Numbered from the stretch's first letter, positions 26,025-35,180 are shown. The stretch is DNA of 64,000 nt from Intestinimonas butyriciproducens (GCF_016901775.1 NZ_JACJKW010000009.1:44320-108319), one strand, 5' to 3'. The notes: a model not told the origin generated them from the letters alone. Numbers and translations are program-made.

Positions 26025-26043
26025 GATGTGCAGATGCAGCAAA

Positions 26044-26988
26044 TCAGATGCTGCGGTCTGTTTTTTCTGTTTCCTGCTCTTTGTGGGTTTGTACAGTGGT
26101 GTTTTGGTCGATGTCCTGCTGGAATTCCTCTCGGACCTCATCGCGGATCGTTTGGTGCAGACCGGCGGAGCGGGCTTTCATCTCACTGGAAATGGCGCTG
26201 GTGGTGGAAACCGAAGTGGAGAGAAGTTTGACTTTGCTCAGACCGCTGTCCAACAGGGCAAAGGGCTGGAACAAGGTGAAGAGCAAGGCGTGAAGCGGCC
26301 CCAGCCTGGGAATGCGCACCACCAGCAGCACCAGGAGCAGCCCGCCCAGCCACCAATAGAGAGAAGGCTTGGCCAGGCCCAGGAGCACCAGAAGCAGAAT
26401 GACCACACTGGCCAGCAGGTTGCCGATGCTTTCGGTGTCGCAGCCCTTTTCCTTGGCCACCCGCAGACGGATGGGCAGATAGATCATATTGCAGATCAGG
26501 CAGAAAAGGAGGATACCACCGGCCCAAAGGAGCATATCCCAATGCCACTTCACATCCTCTGGGTCATGGGGAGTGAGGCGGGCGGAGGGTTTCTTTTCTT
26601 TTCCGAAGGAAAAATCAAAATAGCGGCTGATCGCCTGGCTTGCGCCTTCGTCCCAGCGGGCCTCCGAAAAGGCCGGGAAAATGACGGACAAAGAAATGAC
26701 AAGGTAGAGCAGGGCCAGGAGGCAGAGGAAAACAAACAGCCCCCATTTCTTCCGGGGAGAGGAAAAGTCATGATCGTAAAAATAGAATCCAAAGCTCACC
26801 AGGCAGTAAATGGTGCAGAAGAGGGACAGAACCACCAGCAGCGCCAGAAAAGGGCCGTGGACCGGACGGATCAGGCTGGAAGAACGGGTGAATTCCCACA
26901 GAACCAGAGAGACGATCCCCAAAAGCAGCAGGGAAATGATGTTTGTGGGGACAAAGGAACGGTTGCTCATTTTCTTGTCGATGAACAT
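26044..26988 (-). CDS. Integral membrane protein of unknown function
   Basis: About 314 residues from ATG 26988, chosen for its AAAGGAGGGG site. Two N-terminal hydrophobic spans, one near residue 85, a charged extracytoplasmic loop (SRYFDFSFGKEKK region), then two to three more spans, followed by a long charged cytoplasmic tail of about 90 residues (VREEFQQDIDQNTT). No known domain recognised. It stands alone between the parC terminator and tRNA-Ser. Confidence 0.75.
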   Translation of the reverse strand: MFIDKKMSNRSFVPTNIISLLLLGIVSLVLWEFTRSSSLIRPVHGPFLALLVVLSLFCTIYCLVSFGFYFYDHDFSSPRKKWGLFVFLCLLALLYLVISLSVIFPAFSEARWDEGASQAISRYFDFSFGKEKKPSARLTPHDPEDVKWHWDMLLWAGGILLFCLICNMIYLPIRLRVAKEKGCDTESIGNLLASVVILLLVLLGLAKPSLYWWLGGLLLVLLVVRIPRLGPLHALLFTLFQPFALLDSGLSKVKLLSTSVSTTSAISSEMKARSAGLHQTIRDEVREEFQQDIDQNTTVQTHKEQETEKTDRSI

Positions 26989-27151
26989 AAGACCCCTCCT
27001 TTCCAAAGGGCATCCAGGTGGTAAAGGTATTCTGTTTGATTTATTGTACTGCATTGATAAAAAATAAGCAAGTCCTGCAGTTCTAAATGGGCAAAATGAA
27101 TAATGAAGTGGAAAGGAAAATGTTTATATTGCTGGTGGCCAATGAGAAAAT

Positions 27152-27186
27152 AAAAAAACAGACGAACCAAAGGTTCGTCTGTTTTT
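27152..27186 (-). terminator. Terminator of tRNA-Ser
   Basis: ACAGACGAACC stem with its complement and a T-rich tail in the minus direction. Confidence 0.88.
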
Positions 27187-27187
27187 C

Positions 27188-27279
27188 TGGCGGAGAAGGA
27201 GGGATTCGAACCCTCGAACCGCTTTTGACGGTTACACGATTTCCAATCGTGCGCGCTCGACCAGCTACGCGACTTCTCC
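27188..27279 (-). tRNA. tRNA-Ser(GGA)
   Basis: A 92-nt class II tRNA with a long variable arm (GTAACCGTCAAAAGCGGTTC region). Acceptor GGAGAAG pairs with CTTCTCC, discriminator G, anticodon GGA between CACGA/TCGTG stems, and encoded CCA. Confidence 0.96.
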
Positions 27280-27319
27280 AAGTCAACTGGCAGATTCTCT
27301 GAACGGTGTCAGCTTTATC

Positions 27320-27348
27320 AGTATAACAGACGAGTGGACGATATGCAA
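27320..27348 (-). promoter_or_regulatory. Promoter of tRNA-Ser
   Basis: Minus strand TTGCAT (27343-27348), 17-bp spacer, TATACT (27320-27325). Confidence 0.75.
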
Positions 27349-27400
27349 GTGTTTTTTGCAAAAAAATTTCCGGCGGAAGAAACCGCCGGAAATGGGGGAG

Positions 27401-28111
27401 TTATAGAGTCTGGCCGTCGTAGTAGAAACCGGCAGCCTTTCCGCGGAACAGGTGGCCGGGAACATCCCGATCGGGAGCAGTGCCAGTGATCTTGCCGCTT
27501 TGCAGATCCCGTGCGTCCTGCAAAAGAGTGGGCAGAGTGGAGCCGGGCAGAGGGAGAGGACCGTGGGAAGGGAGGATGGTCTCCACGCCCGGGCAGCGGG
27601 TGATCAGTTTTTCCAGGCTGGTAATAAAGGCGGGAAGATTGCGTCCCGGACCGAAGAGATAGATATTTCCTGCCTGCACGCTGTCGCCGCTGATGAGGGT
27701 TTTGTGTTCCTCATCCCACAGCACAATGCTGCCAGGAGTGTGGCCGGGAATGAGAATCACTTCAAAACGGCGCTGGCCCAGCTTCAGCACCTGGCCTTCC
27801 CACAAAGGCTGGAGAGACAGGTCTTTGCCTTGGGGAGAGCGGGCGCACCGGTCGAAGTCGGCGGGATGCATCCAGGCCGGGGAAAACTGGCCGTTGCATC
27901 CGATGTGGTCCCGGTCGGCATGGGTGTTGACCACAAAGACGGGAAGGGAAGTGAGAGTCTGGACAAAGGTTTTCAGATCACCGGTGCCAAAACCGGTGTC
28001 CACCAGCATGGCCTCCTTTTCTCCCTCCACCAGAAAGCAGCGGACGCCGTTTTCTTCAATGCTCCAAAAAGAGGGCTCCAAAAGTCGGGCCTGGTATACC
28101 ATGTTTTCCAT
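27401..28111 (-). CDS. Metallo-beta-lactamase-fold hydrolase
   Basis: About 236 residues with the MBL-fold metal motif HADRDH near residue 65 (HxHxDH variant with Ala-Asp), VDTGFGTGD upstream, PGHTPGSIVLWDEE near 122, SGDSVQ near 141 and a final LPSHGP. This set fits glyoxalase II-like/RNase-Z-like hydrolases; the substrate cannot be told. The start MENMVYQ at 28111 is preferred over a GTG two codons earlier. Confidence 0.85.
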   Translation of the reverse strand: MENMVYQARLLEPSFWSIEENGVRCFLVEGEKEAMLVDTGFGTGDLKTFVQTLTSLPVFVVNTHADRDHIGCNGQFSPAWMHPADFDRCARSPQGKDLSLQPLWEGQVLKLGQRRFEVILIPGHTPGSIVLWDEEHKTLISGDSVQAGNIYLFGPGRNLPAFITSLEKLITRCPGVETILPSHGPLPLPGSTLPTLLQDARDLQSGKITGTAPDRDVPGHLFRGKAAGFYYDGQTL

Positions 28112-28274
28112 CAGCACGCCTTCTTTCTTTTTTGATCAGTTTATCACAAAGAGAAAGCTTTTGTCGAGATGGTTAATTCCCCGGTGTTGAGGAAAAAATA
28201 AAGATAAAAGCACACAGGACGAAATGTACAAAAAGGGGCCTGTTCTTTGGTGCAAAAAAGCAAATTGCCCTGTC

Positions 28275-28303
28275 TTGCGCATCGGTTCAGGATTGTTTAT
28301 AAT
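28275..28303 (+). promoter_or_regulatory. Promoter of the GDH-like/sda operon
   Basis: TTGCGC (28275-28280), 17-bp spacer, TATAAT (28298-28303). A leader of about 90 nt precedes the start codon. Confidence 0.65.
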
Positions 28304-28398
28304 AAAGACAGTTTCCTGTGCTTTTGCTTGCACAAAGATAAAAGCAGCGGATTGCACAAAAACGGAACATAAAATTTATGCAAAAAGGTGGGATACCT

Positions 28399-29655
28399 AT
28401 GGGCACTGACCGCAATCCCTATGAGAATTTTACCCACAATGTGGACGAGGCCGCCCAGCAGATGGGTCTGGACCGGGTATCGTATGAATTTGTGAAATAC
28501 CCGGAGCGGCAGCTGAAAGTTTCCATCCCGGTGGAGATGGACGATGGCACCGTGCGCCTGTTTGAGGGCTACCGTGTGCAGCATTCCACCCTGCGGGGCC
28601 CCTGCAAAGGCGGCATCCGCTACCATACCAGCGTCTGCGAGGATGAAGTCCAGGCTCTGGCCGGACTGACCACTCTGCAATGCGCCCTGGTGAACATCCC
28701 CTATGGCGGGGCTTATGGCGGAGTCAATGTGGACATCAACGAAATTTCCCACACAGAGCGCCGCCGCCTGACCCGGCGGTATACCGCCATGATCCTCCCC
28801 TTCATCGGTCCCAACGAGGATATTCCGGCCCCAGATATGAACACCGATGAAGAGATCATGGGCTGGATCATGGACACATACAGCATGATGAAGGGTCATG
28901 CTGTCCAGGGTATCGTCACCGGCAAGCCTTTGGATCTGGGCGGCTCCCAGGGGATGGAAGAAGCTCCGGCTCAGGGCCTGACCTTTGTGGCCAGAGAGGT
29001 TCTCAAGCGTCTGAAAAAACCGGTGGACCTTACCACTGCCGCCGTGCTGGGTCTGGGCAAAGTGGGCGCCGGGGTGGCCCGGCTGATGTACATTGCCGGC
29101 ATCCGCATTATGGCAGTAGGAGATATCACCGGCGCCCTTTATTGCCGCAGCGGCCTGCATATCCCCGGGGTGCTGGAACACATCGCCCAGGGCGGTACGC
29201 TGGAAAATTACCAGGAGGACGGTGTGCAGCACATTTCCAATGAGGAGCTGCTCCGTCTGGAGTGTGACATTCTGGTGCCTGCCGCAGTGGAATGCCAGAT
29301 CCATGAGAAAAATGTGCAGGAGATCGGGGCCCGTATCATTATTGAAGGAGCCAACTGCCCGGTTACCTGGAAGGCCGACGCCGTTTTAAAGGAAAAAGGC
29401 GTGGTCGTGGTGCCTGATATCCTGGCCAATGCCGGCGGTATGATCGTTTCCTATTTTGAATGGGTGCAGAACATCCAGACCCTGGTGTGGGATGGGGACG
29501 AAGTCAGCCGGATGCTGCGGCAGATCATCCTCAAGGCCTTTGACGATGTGTGGACCAAGGCCCAGGAGGAACATATCACTCTGCGTCAAAGCGCCTATGC
29601 TCTGGCCCTGGAGCGGGTGTGCCGGGCCAAGAAGATCCGGGGCATTTTCCCATAA
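28399..29655 (+). CDS. Glu/Leu/Phe/Val dehydrogenase-like protein lacking catalytic lysine
   Basis: 418 residues with the overall fold of glutamate dehydrogenases: GPCKGGIRYH (Lys70 kept), IPAPDMNTDEEIMGW (Asp146 kept), an AVLGLGKVGAG Rossmann motif and EGANCPVT. Two of the three active-site lysines are missing: TTLQCALV has Gln94 where GDH has the substrate lysine, and PYGGAYGG has Tyr106 where GDH has the catalytic lysine of GGGKGG. Start at ATG 28399 with AGGTGG upstream. It is first in an operon with sdaAB-sdaAA. It may be a pseudoenzyme, a regulator or an enzyme with a changed reaction. Confidence 0.88.
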   Translation: MGTDRNPYENFTHNVDEAAQQMGLDRVSYEFVKYPERQLKVSIPVEMDDGTVRLFEGYRVQHSTLRGPCKGGIRYHTSVCEDEVQALAGLTTLQCALVNIPYGGAYGGVNVDINEISHTERRRLTRRYTAMILPFIGPNEDIPAPDMNTDEEIMGWIMDTYSMMKGHAVQGIVTGKPLDLGGSQGMEEAPAQGLTFVAREVLKRLKKPVDLTTAAVLGLGKVGAGVARLMYIAGIRIMAVGDITGALYCRSGLHIPGVLEHIAQGGTLENYQEDGVQHISNEELLRLECDILVPAAVECQIHEKNVQEIGARIIIEGANCPVTWKADAVLKEKGVVVVPDILANAGGMIVSYFEWVQNIQTLVWDGDEVSRMLRQIILKAFDDVWTKAQEEHITLRQSAYALALERVCRAKKIRGIFP

Positions 29656-29684
29656 TCCCGTAAGCGCTCAGGAGGAAAAGGGCA

Positions 29685-30347
29685 ATGAGCATCAGTATGT
29701 TTGATATTTTAGGGCCCATCACCGTAGGGCCCTCCAGCTCCCACACCGCGGGAGCGGTGCGGCTGGGATTGGCCTGCCGTACCATTTTGGGTGAAGAAGT
29801 GAAAAAGGCGAAAATCACCTTTTATGGCTCCTTTGCCGACACCTACCGGGGCCATGGTACCGACAAAGCGGTGATCGGCGGCCTGCTGGGTTTTAACACC
29901 GACAATGTGAAGATCCGGGAAAGCCTGCAGCTGGCCCAGTTCCGGGGAATGCAATATGAGTTTTTCACCGGGGAAGAAGGCCGGTACCATCCCAATACCC
30001 TGGCCATTGAGGCCAGCGGCAAAAACACCACCATTTCCCTGCGGGGAGCTTCCATCGGCGGCGGACAGATCCGCATTCAGGAGCTCAACGGCTTTCCTAT
30101 GGAGGCGGCCTGCCTGATGGACACCCTTTTGGTGGTCAACAAAGACTCCCCAGGAGTGCTGGCCAACATCGCCATCACCCTCAATGTGGCGGGATATAAC
30201 ATTGCCAACCTTCGCCTGGCCCGTACCAAGCGGGAGGGGGATGTGATCACCGTCATCGAAAGCGACGCCCGAGTGGACGAGGCCACCATCAAAAATCTGA
30301 TGGGGGTACAGGATGTGCTCCGGGTGATCTCCATGCCGAAATTCTAG
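29685..30347 (+). CDS. sdaAB: L-serine ammonia-lyase, iron-sulfur-dependent, beta subunit
   Basis: 220 residues. With the alpha subunit it deaminates serine to pyruvate in the cytosol. The N-terminal segment FDILGPITVGPSSSHTAGAVRLG is the family signature; the C-terminal 75 residues form an ACT domain (DSPGVLANIAITLNVAGYNIANLRLAR). AGGAGG site, 29 bp after the GDH-like gene and 55 bp before sdaAA, so one operon. Confidence 0.95.
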   Translation: MSISMFDILGPITVGPSSSHTAGAVRLGLACRTILGEEVKKAKITFYGSFADTYRGHGTDKAVIGGLLGFNTDNVKIRESLQLAQFRGMQYEFFTGEEGRYHPNTLAIEASGKNTTISLRGASIGGGQIRIQELNGFPMEAACLMDTLLVVNKDSPGVLANIAITLNVAGYNIANLRLARTKREGDVITVIESDARVDEATIKNLMGVQDVLRVISMPKF

Positions 30348-30402
30348 GCGGTGGAAAATCTCACGAAGAAAGCGGGGGTATTCCCCGTCAGGAGGAAGGT
30401 CT

Positions 30403-31275
30403 ATGGACATCCCAAGCATTGATTATATTCTGGATGAAGCGGCCAAAAACAACATGGCCATCTGGCAGGTGGTGCTCAAGGAGGAGCAGGCCGAAAGCGG
30501 CATGAGCGAAGAGGACATCCGCGCCCGCCTAGAGGAATCCTATCAGGTGATGAAAAACGCCGCCATGGGGGGCATCTCATCTGAGGTCAAGAGCATCAGC
30601 GGCCTCACCGGCGGCGATGCGGCCAAATACTACCGTCACTACCGCAACCGGAAAAATCTGATGGGCTCTCTGGAAGCCAAAGCCATGAGCTACTCCCTGG
30701 GCACATCGGAGTATAACGCTTCCATGGGCGTCATCGTAGCGGCTCCCACCTGCGGCTCTTCGGGCATTCTGCCCGGGGTGATGATCGCGGCACAGGAAGA
30801 GTTTGGCTTTACCGATCGGGAAGCCATCAATGGTCTGATTACCGCCGGCGGTATCGGCGCTGTCATTGCCACCCGGGCCACCATATCCGGGGCGGCGGGC
30901 GGCTGCCAGGCCGAGGTGGGTTCGGCAGCGGCTATGGCTGCCGCGGCCCTCACCGAAGTCATGGGCGGCACAGCCAGGCAGTGCACCCATGCGGCGGCCA
31001 TTGCACTGAAAAACTGCCTGGGCCTGGCCTGCGATCCGGTGGCCGGGCTGGTGGAAGTGCCCTGTGTCAAGCGCAACGGCATCTATGCCACCTTTGCCAT
31101 CGCAGCAGCAGATATGGCTCTGGCAGGGATCGAAAGCTTTATCCCTCCCGATCAGGTCATCGATGCCATGTATCAGATCGGCATCAATATGCCCTCTGCC
31201 GTGCGGGAGACCGCCGAAGGCGGTCTGGCCATCACTCCCGCTGGACTCAGCGCCAAGCGGCGGCTGCAATATTAA
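30403..31275 (+). CDS. sdaAA: L-serine ammonia-lyase, iron-sulfur-dependent, alpha subunit
   Basis: 290 residues. Candidate [4Fe-4S] cysteines are visible in VIVAAPTCGSSGILPG, LACDPVAGLVEVPCVKRNG. The GGCQAEVGSAAAMAAAAL segment is also conserved. Family length is normal. AGGAGG site. Last gene of the operon; a strong terminator follows. Together the operon points to serine catabolism, with the threonine aldolase at 32177 as a nearby related activity. Confidence 0.95.
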   Translation: MDIPSIDYILDEAAKNNMAIWQVVLKEEQAESGMSEEDIRARLEESYQVMKNAAMGGISSEVKSISGLTGGDAAKYYRHYRNRKNLMGSLEAKAMSYSLGTSEYNASMGVIVAAPTCGSSGILPGVMIAAQEEFGFTDREAINGLITAGGIGAVIATRATISGAAGGCQAEVGSAAAMAAAALTEVMGGTARQCTHAAAIALKNCLGLACDPVAGLVEVPCVKRNGIYATFAIAAADMALAGIESFIPPDQVIDAMYQIGINMPSAVRETAEGGLAITPAGLSAKRRLQY

Positions 31276-31286
31276 AATCTATTTAC

Positions 31287-31328
31287 AAAGAAAGCCCCAT
31301 TCCTCAAAGGAAATGGGGCTTTCTTTCC
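31287..31328 (+). terminator. Terminator of the GDH-like/sda operon
   Basis: AAAGAAAGCCCCATT stem with one bulge and its complement, followed by T-rich sequence. Confidence 0.85.
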
Positions 31329-31397
31329 CTTTGGTCAACCTTTTTCCCTTCTCCACCGTCAAAAGAACAGGAAGAACAGAAACAAGGAGGACCTTAT

Positions 31398-31694
31398 ATG
31401 ATACATGGGAAAAAAGCTCTGCTGGCCTGGATGCTGGGAATTCTTCTGATCTTAGGCGGCTGCGCCGGAAACCAGGGTACCTTTACCGGCCGGGTGGAGC
31501 AGATCAGCGACTGGAGCCTGGTGGCCCGGGAGCCGGAAGAAGGGAAGGCCTATACTTTCTGGGCCAGAGAGACCAAATTGGATTTCCTCGGTTTGGGGGA
31601 CATGGTACGCATTACTTACCGGGGAAAGCTGGAAGAGGGCAAGCCTCTGTCCATTGTTTCGGTGGAAAAAGCGGAGAAGGAAGAAAAGGAATAA
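31398..31694 (+). CDS. Small predicted lipoprotein
   Basis: 98 residues. A signal peptide (LLAWMLGILLILGG) ends in the lipobox LGGC with Cys22 as the lipidated residue. The mature part is about 76 residues, with a possible OB-fold-like beta content (FTGRVEQISDWSLV, GDMVRITYRGKL). AAGGAGG site before ATG 31398; longer frames starting inside sdaAA are shadows. Function unknown; probably tethered outside the membrane. Confidence 0.82.
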   Translation: MIHGKKALLAWMLGILLILGGCAGNQGTFTGRVEQISDWSLVAREPEEGKAYTFWARETKLDFLGLGDMVRITYRGKLEEGKPLSIVSVEKAEKEEKE

Positions 31695-31769
31695 AAGTTC
31701 TTTCCTTTTGAAACGGGTATGTGATAGGATAAAACCACGGGAAAACACAGGAAATCAAAGGAGAAAAAT

Positions 31770-32102
31770 ATGAAATTGGGGATCATTCGGTGCATGCAGA
31801 CCGAGGACTACTGTCCGGGAACGGCGGATTTCAAAGCGGCCCGGCTTCATATGGGGGCCTTTGCCCAGGTGGAAGAAGAGATTGAGATCGTGGGCTTTAC
31901 CAGCTGCGGAGGGTGCCCGGGAAAGAAGGCCGTGCTGCGGGCCCGGGAGCTGGTGAAACGAGGGGCGGATGCCATCGCTTTTGCCAGCTGTATCCAGAAG
32001 GGAACTCCCATCGGCTATCCCTGCCCCTTTTATCAGAAAATGCAGGAGTTGGTGGAAAAAGAAATGGGGGAGGATGTACGCATCCTGGAATACACCCACT
32101 GA
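31770..32102 (+). CDS. CGGC domain-containing protein
   Basis: 110 residues with the eponymous CGGCPG motif near residue 46, plus RCMQTEDYCPG at the N-terminus and FASCIQKGTPIGYPCP later: several conserved cysteines typical of the CGGC family, predicted to bind metal. Common in anaerobes; role unknown. An AAAGGAG site precedes it and a terminator follows. Confidence 0.9.
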   Translation: MKLGIIRCMQTEDYCPGTADFKAARLHMGAFAQVEEEIEIVGFTSCGGCPGKKAVLRARELVKRGADAIAFASCIQKGTPIGYPCPFYQKMQELVEKEMGEDVRILEYTH

Positions 32103-32106
32103 CAGC

Positions 32107-32141
32107 AAAAAACGCGCCGCAAAAATGCAGCGCGTTTTTTA
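32107..32141 (+). terminator. Bidirectional terminator between the CGGC gene and ltaE
   Basis: AAAAAACGCGC stem and complement with T-run. Confidence 0.85.
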
Positions 32142-32176
32142 TGCTCATCCTATGTGTGACAGCGAGAAGTGCGGTT

Positions 32177-33202
32177 TCAGTTCAGGCATTCCTGGAGGGC
32201 CGCCATAGCCTGATCGATATCCTCCCGGGAAATGTCGTTGTTTGTGACAAAACGGAAGTGCCCCTGATCCTCAGGGCAGATTTTGATGCCCTTCTGGAGC
32301 ATGGCCTGGGGGAGGTTGTCCCGCAGGGACTGAGGACGGTCGATGGTAAAGAAGACCATGTTGATCTCCACCGACTGGGGATCGCAGCAGACGCCCTCCA
32401 TGGCGCTGAGTTTCTGTGCCATATACCGGGCGTTTTCGTGATCTTCTTTCAGGCGGGCCGGCATTTTTGTCAGGGCAATAAGGGCAGGAGCAGCGATGAC
32501 ACCGGCCTGGCGCATGCCGCCGCCCAGCATTTTGCGGTTTTTCCGGGCGCGCTGGATAAATTCCCGGCTGCCGGCCAACAGGGTGCCAATGGGGGCGCAC
32601 AGGCCTTTGGACAGGCAGCAGGACACCGAATCGGCGTATTGTGTGATCTCTTTTACATCCACCCCCAGGGAAGCGGCGGCGTTGAAGACCCGGGCGCCGT
32701 CCAGATGAATCGGGATATTGTGGCGCTGGCCCACCTGATAGACCTCTTTCATCACGGAAAGGGGCACCACCCGGCCATTGGAGAGAGCGTTTTCCATACA
32801 GATCAGGGTGGTTTCCGGGAAATGAATGTCCACACCCCGGATGGCTTTTTCGATCATGGATGCATCGGGGATGCCGCCTTCAAAATGGAGAGTGCGCATA
32901 TTGGCGCCGGCCAGCACTGCCACAGCACCTACTTCGTGCTCATAGATGTGGCAGCCATCGGAAACGATGATCTCATCGCCCCGCTTGCACCAGGTCATCA
33001 CGGCCACCTGATTGCTCTGGGTGCCGCTGGACAGATAGAGGGCGGCCTCTTTCCCCAGGATGCGGGCCCCTTCTTCCTCCAGACGATTGACGGTGGGGTC
33101 ATCCATGTACACATCGTCTCCCACTGGGGCATCCAGCATGGCCTGGCGCATCTCCTGGGTGGGCTGGGTCACGGTGTCGCTTCGCAGATCGATGTAACGC
33201 AT
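32177..33202 (-). CDS. ltaE: Low-specificity L-threonine aldolase
   Basis: 341 residues, PLP enzyme splitting threonine/allo-threonine into glycine and acetaldehyde. Opening [22 protein letters not shown] is diagnostic. [16 protein letters not shown], the [11 protein letters not shown] aspartate-arginine motif near residue 170 and the PLP lysine in [12 protein letters not shown] near 200 are all present. Full length. Likely its own unit. Fits a serine/threonine/glycine catabolic neighbourhood. Confidence 0.95.
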   Translation of the reverse strand: MRYIDLRSDTVTQPTQEMRQAMLDAPVGDDVYMDDPTVNRLEEEGARILGKEAALYLSSGTQSNQVAVMTWCKRGDEIIVSDGCHIYEHEVGAVAVLAGANMRTLHFEGGIPDASMIEKAIRGVDIHFPETTLICMENALSNGRVVPLSVMKEVYQVGQRHNIPIHLDGARVFNAAASLGVDVKEITQYADSVSCCLSKGLCAPIGTLLAGSREFIQRARKNRKMLGGGMRQAGVIAAPALIALTKMPARLKEDHENARYMAQKLSAMEGVCCDPQSVEINMVFFTIDRPQSLRDNLPQAMLQKGIKICPEDQGHFRFVTNNDISREDIDQAMAALQECLN

Positions 33203-33322
33203 TATAAAACCCTTCTTTCCTCAGGACGGCTCCCGGCCTTCCTGATCAATTTAGACAAACAAAGTATACCAAAGGCCGGGGATTTTGTAAACGGCAGGGA
33301 AGCATTTGTGCTCTTCCTTCCA

Positions 33323-33351
33323 TTGACATCCTTCCATGGAAATTATAAAAT
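33323..33351 (+). promoter_or_regulatory. Promoter of the chorismate mutase/ACT gene
   Basis: TTGACA (33323-33328), 17-bp spacer, TAAAAT (33346-33351), 70 bp before the ATG. Confidence 0.7.
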
Positions 33352-33421
33352 AAATCTATCGGATTCCGCAATTTGGAAAGGGCTTTGGCCCTTCAGTTTA
33401 AAAGACCGGAGGTCTCTCTTT

Positions 33422-34291
33422 ATGGATCAGATCGAATTGTTTCGGCAGATCGTCGCCAGCTGTGACGAGGCTTTGAAGGATGTTTTCCTGCGCCGGATGG
33501 AGGCTTCCGTCCGCATTGCCCAGTCCAAGTTCCAGGAAGGGGTGCCGGTCTATTCTGCCAACAGGGAGGAACAGCTGCTCAGCAGCATTTCCATGGGCCT
33601 GTCTCCCGAGCTTCAGATGAAAGCGCGGATGCTGTGGAAGTCCCTTCTCCGCATGAGCCGCAACCGGCAGTACCGGGTGTTTCTGGAGCTGGATGAGGCG
33701 CTGCGTCTCAGCCATGAGAAGGATATTGTGTCCGGACGGCCGGAAGGGGAGGGATGCTGCGATGCCGCTTTCCTGCCTGTGGCCCAGAAGGCACTGGGGC
33801 TTACGCTTCACCCGGTGGAAACAGAGGAAGAGGCTCTCAGCGCCGTGGAACGGGGAGAGTATCCCTTCTGTGTGGTTTCTCTGCGGGGCGTTTACAAAAC
33901 CGACGAGCTGTACGATCAGCTGGACAAGCGCAAACTGTATCTGAATCACACCGAAGAAACCGAGGATGGCCGGCTGGCCGCAATCATTTCCCCCAAGCTG
34001 TATCACCAGAAAGGCCAGGAGGGATTGATCAGCGCCGTATTTTATATGCCTTCGGAAAGCGGCTCCCTGGCCGGAGTGCTGTCGGTGCTGGCCGATAATA
34101 AGCAGAACATGGAGTTTATCCACCTGGAAAAAAGCGACTGGGCCGATGAGCTGCATCAGTTCCACCTGTATGTGGATTTTGACGGCTGTCTGGACAGTCT
34201 GGACACCCGGGCTGCCATTTACCAGCTGGAGACCGAGCTGCCCTATTTCCGCGTGGTGGGTTCCCGCAAGGCGCTGAAAAACAAAAAATAG
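33422..34291 (+). CDS. Chorismate mutase with C-terminal ACT domain and reduced prephenate dehydratase region
   Basis: 289 residues. Residues 1-90 look like an AroQ-type chorismate mutase (IELFRQIVASCDEALKDVFLRRM, VPVYSANREEQLL). Residues 200-285 are a PheA-type ACT domain (SAVFYMPSESGSLAGVLSVL, then HLYVDFDGCLDSLDTRAAIYQL). The part between is only about 110 residues, shorter than a prephenate dehydratase, and has LAAIISPK where the catalytic TRF motif should be. Mutase activity plausible; dehydratase activity unlikely. ATG with GGAGG upstream; own promoter and terminator. Confidence 0.78.
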   Translation: MDQIELFRQIVASCDEALKDVFLRRMEASVRIAQSKFQEGVPVYSANREEQLLSSISMGLSPELQMKARMLWKSLLRMSRNRQYRVFLELDEALRLSHEKDIVSGRPEGEGCCDAAFLPVAQKALGLTLHPVETEEEALSAVERGEYPFCVVSLRGVYKTDELYDQLDKRKLYLNHTEETEDGRLAAIISPKLYHQKGQEGLISAVFYMPSESGSLAGVLSVLADNKQNMEFIHLEKSDWADELHQFHLYVDFDGCLDSLDTRAAIYQLETELPYFRVVGSRKALKNKK

Positions 34292-34300
34292 TAAACTGAG

Positions 34301-34340
34301 AAAAGGCCCTTTCCGCTTCCCGGAAAGGGCCTTTTGTTTC
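34301..34340. terminator. Bidirectional terminator after the chorismate mutase gene
   Basis: AAAAGGCCCTTTCCG stem with complement and T-run, between convergent genes. Confidence 0.9.
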
Positions 34341-34347
34341 GCTTTTT

Positions 34348-34962
34348 TCAGATGGCGCGGACGGTCTCCAGATAGTGGAGAAGCATTTTGACAGAGCCTT
34401 CCACGCCGGTGCGGGTGGTGTCCAGGGTCATGTCATAGAGCTTGGCGTCGCCCCATTTTTGATTGGTATAGTGGTAATAATAATTGGCACGGGCCTTATC
34501 GTGCTTGAGGACGGTACTCTTGATGTTGTCCGCCTCCTGGCCGTATTCCTTTACCGCCCGCTCCATTCTCTTTTCCAGGGGAGCATGGAGGAAAAAGCGA
34601 TAGCAGTTTTCTTCCGCCCGCAGCACATAGTCGGCGCAGCGGCCCACGATCAGGCAGGAGCCTTCGTCGGCCACTTTGCGGATCATATCAAACTGGGCCA
34701 GATAGAGTTTATCATATAGTGAGAGGGTATCGGGGCCGTAAGCGCCCACGCCCAGGCTGGTGGCCAGGGAATAAAGAAGACTGTTGGTGGCTTTGGATTC
34801 GGCCTGCCGAAGCATTTCTTCGGAAAAACCGCTTTCCTCGGCTGCACGGCTGAGGAGCTTTTTGTCATAGAAAGGAATGCCCAACGCTTCGGCCAGCTGT
34901 TGGCCGATGGCCAGACCGCCGCTGCCATATTCACGGCTGAGAGTGATGATGACTTTTTTCAT
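34348..34962 (-). CDS. Cytidylate kinase-like family protein
   Basis: About 204 residues of the cytidylate kinase-like P-loop family. Opening KKVIITLSREYGSGGLAIGQQLAE carries the glycine-rich loop (SREYGSGG) in place of a classical Walker A. IVGRCADYVL and the FFLHAPLEKRMERAVKEYG lid follow. Start at ATG 34962 because AAGGAG lies 7-8 bases upstream; the ATG at 34968 is too close to it. The family is widespread in Clostridia; true substrate unknown. Confidence 0.88.
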   Translation of the reverse strand: MKKVIITLSREYGSGGLAIGQQLAEALGIPFYDKKLLSRAAEESGFSEEMLRQAESKATNSLLYSLATSLGVGAYGPDTLSLYDKLYLAQFDMIRKVADEGSCLIVGRCADYVLRAEENCYRFFLHAPLEKRMERAVKEYGQEADNIKSTVLKHDKARANYYYHYTNQKWGDAKLYDMTLDTTRTGVEGSVKMLLHYLETVRAI

Positions 34963-35151
34963 ATGCATACTCCTTGTGGATCCGGCCATTCAGAAACCGG
35001 ATTGATTTGAACGACTTTCTATATCATATAGTTTAAAACAAAAACGGCGGAGGTGCAAGGGAGAAATTGGTGAAAACGCCCAAAAAGAAATGGGGGTCGG
35101 AGAAATGGGCGGCAAACAAGGGTAAAAAATGGGATTTTCCCGGCAGATATA

Positions 35152-35180
35152 TGGACAGAAGTTTGCAAATGTGATAGATT
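35152..35180 (+). promoter_or_regulatory. Promoter of the TSCPD-asnS-coaW-aminotransferase run
   Basis: TGGACA (35152-35157), 17-bp spacer, TAGATT (35175-35180). Confidence 0.5.

Noticed and set aside
31913..33421. A long frame leading into the chorismate mutase gene
   Set aside because: Its first two thirds are antisense to ltaE; the real start is at 33422 with a GGAGG site and its own promoter.
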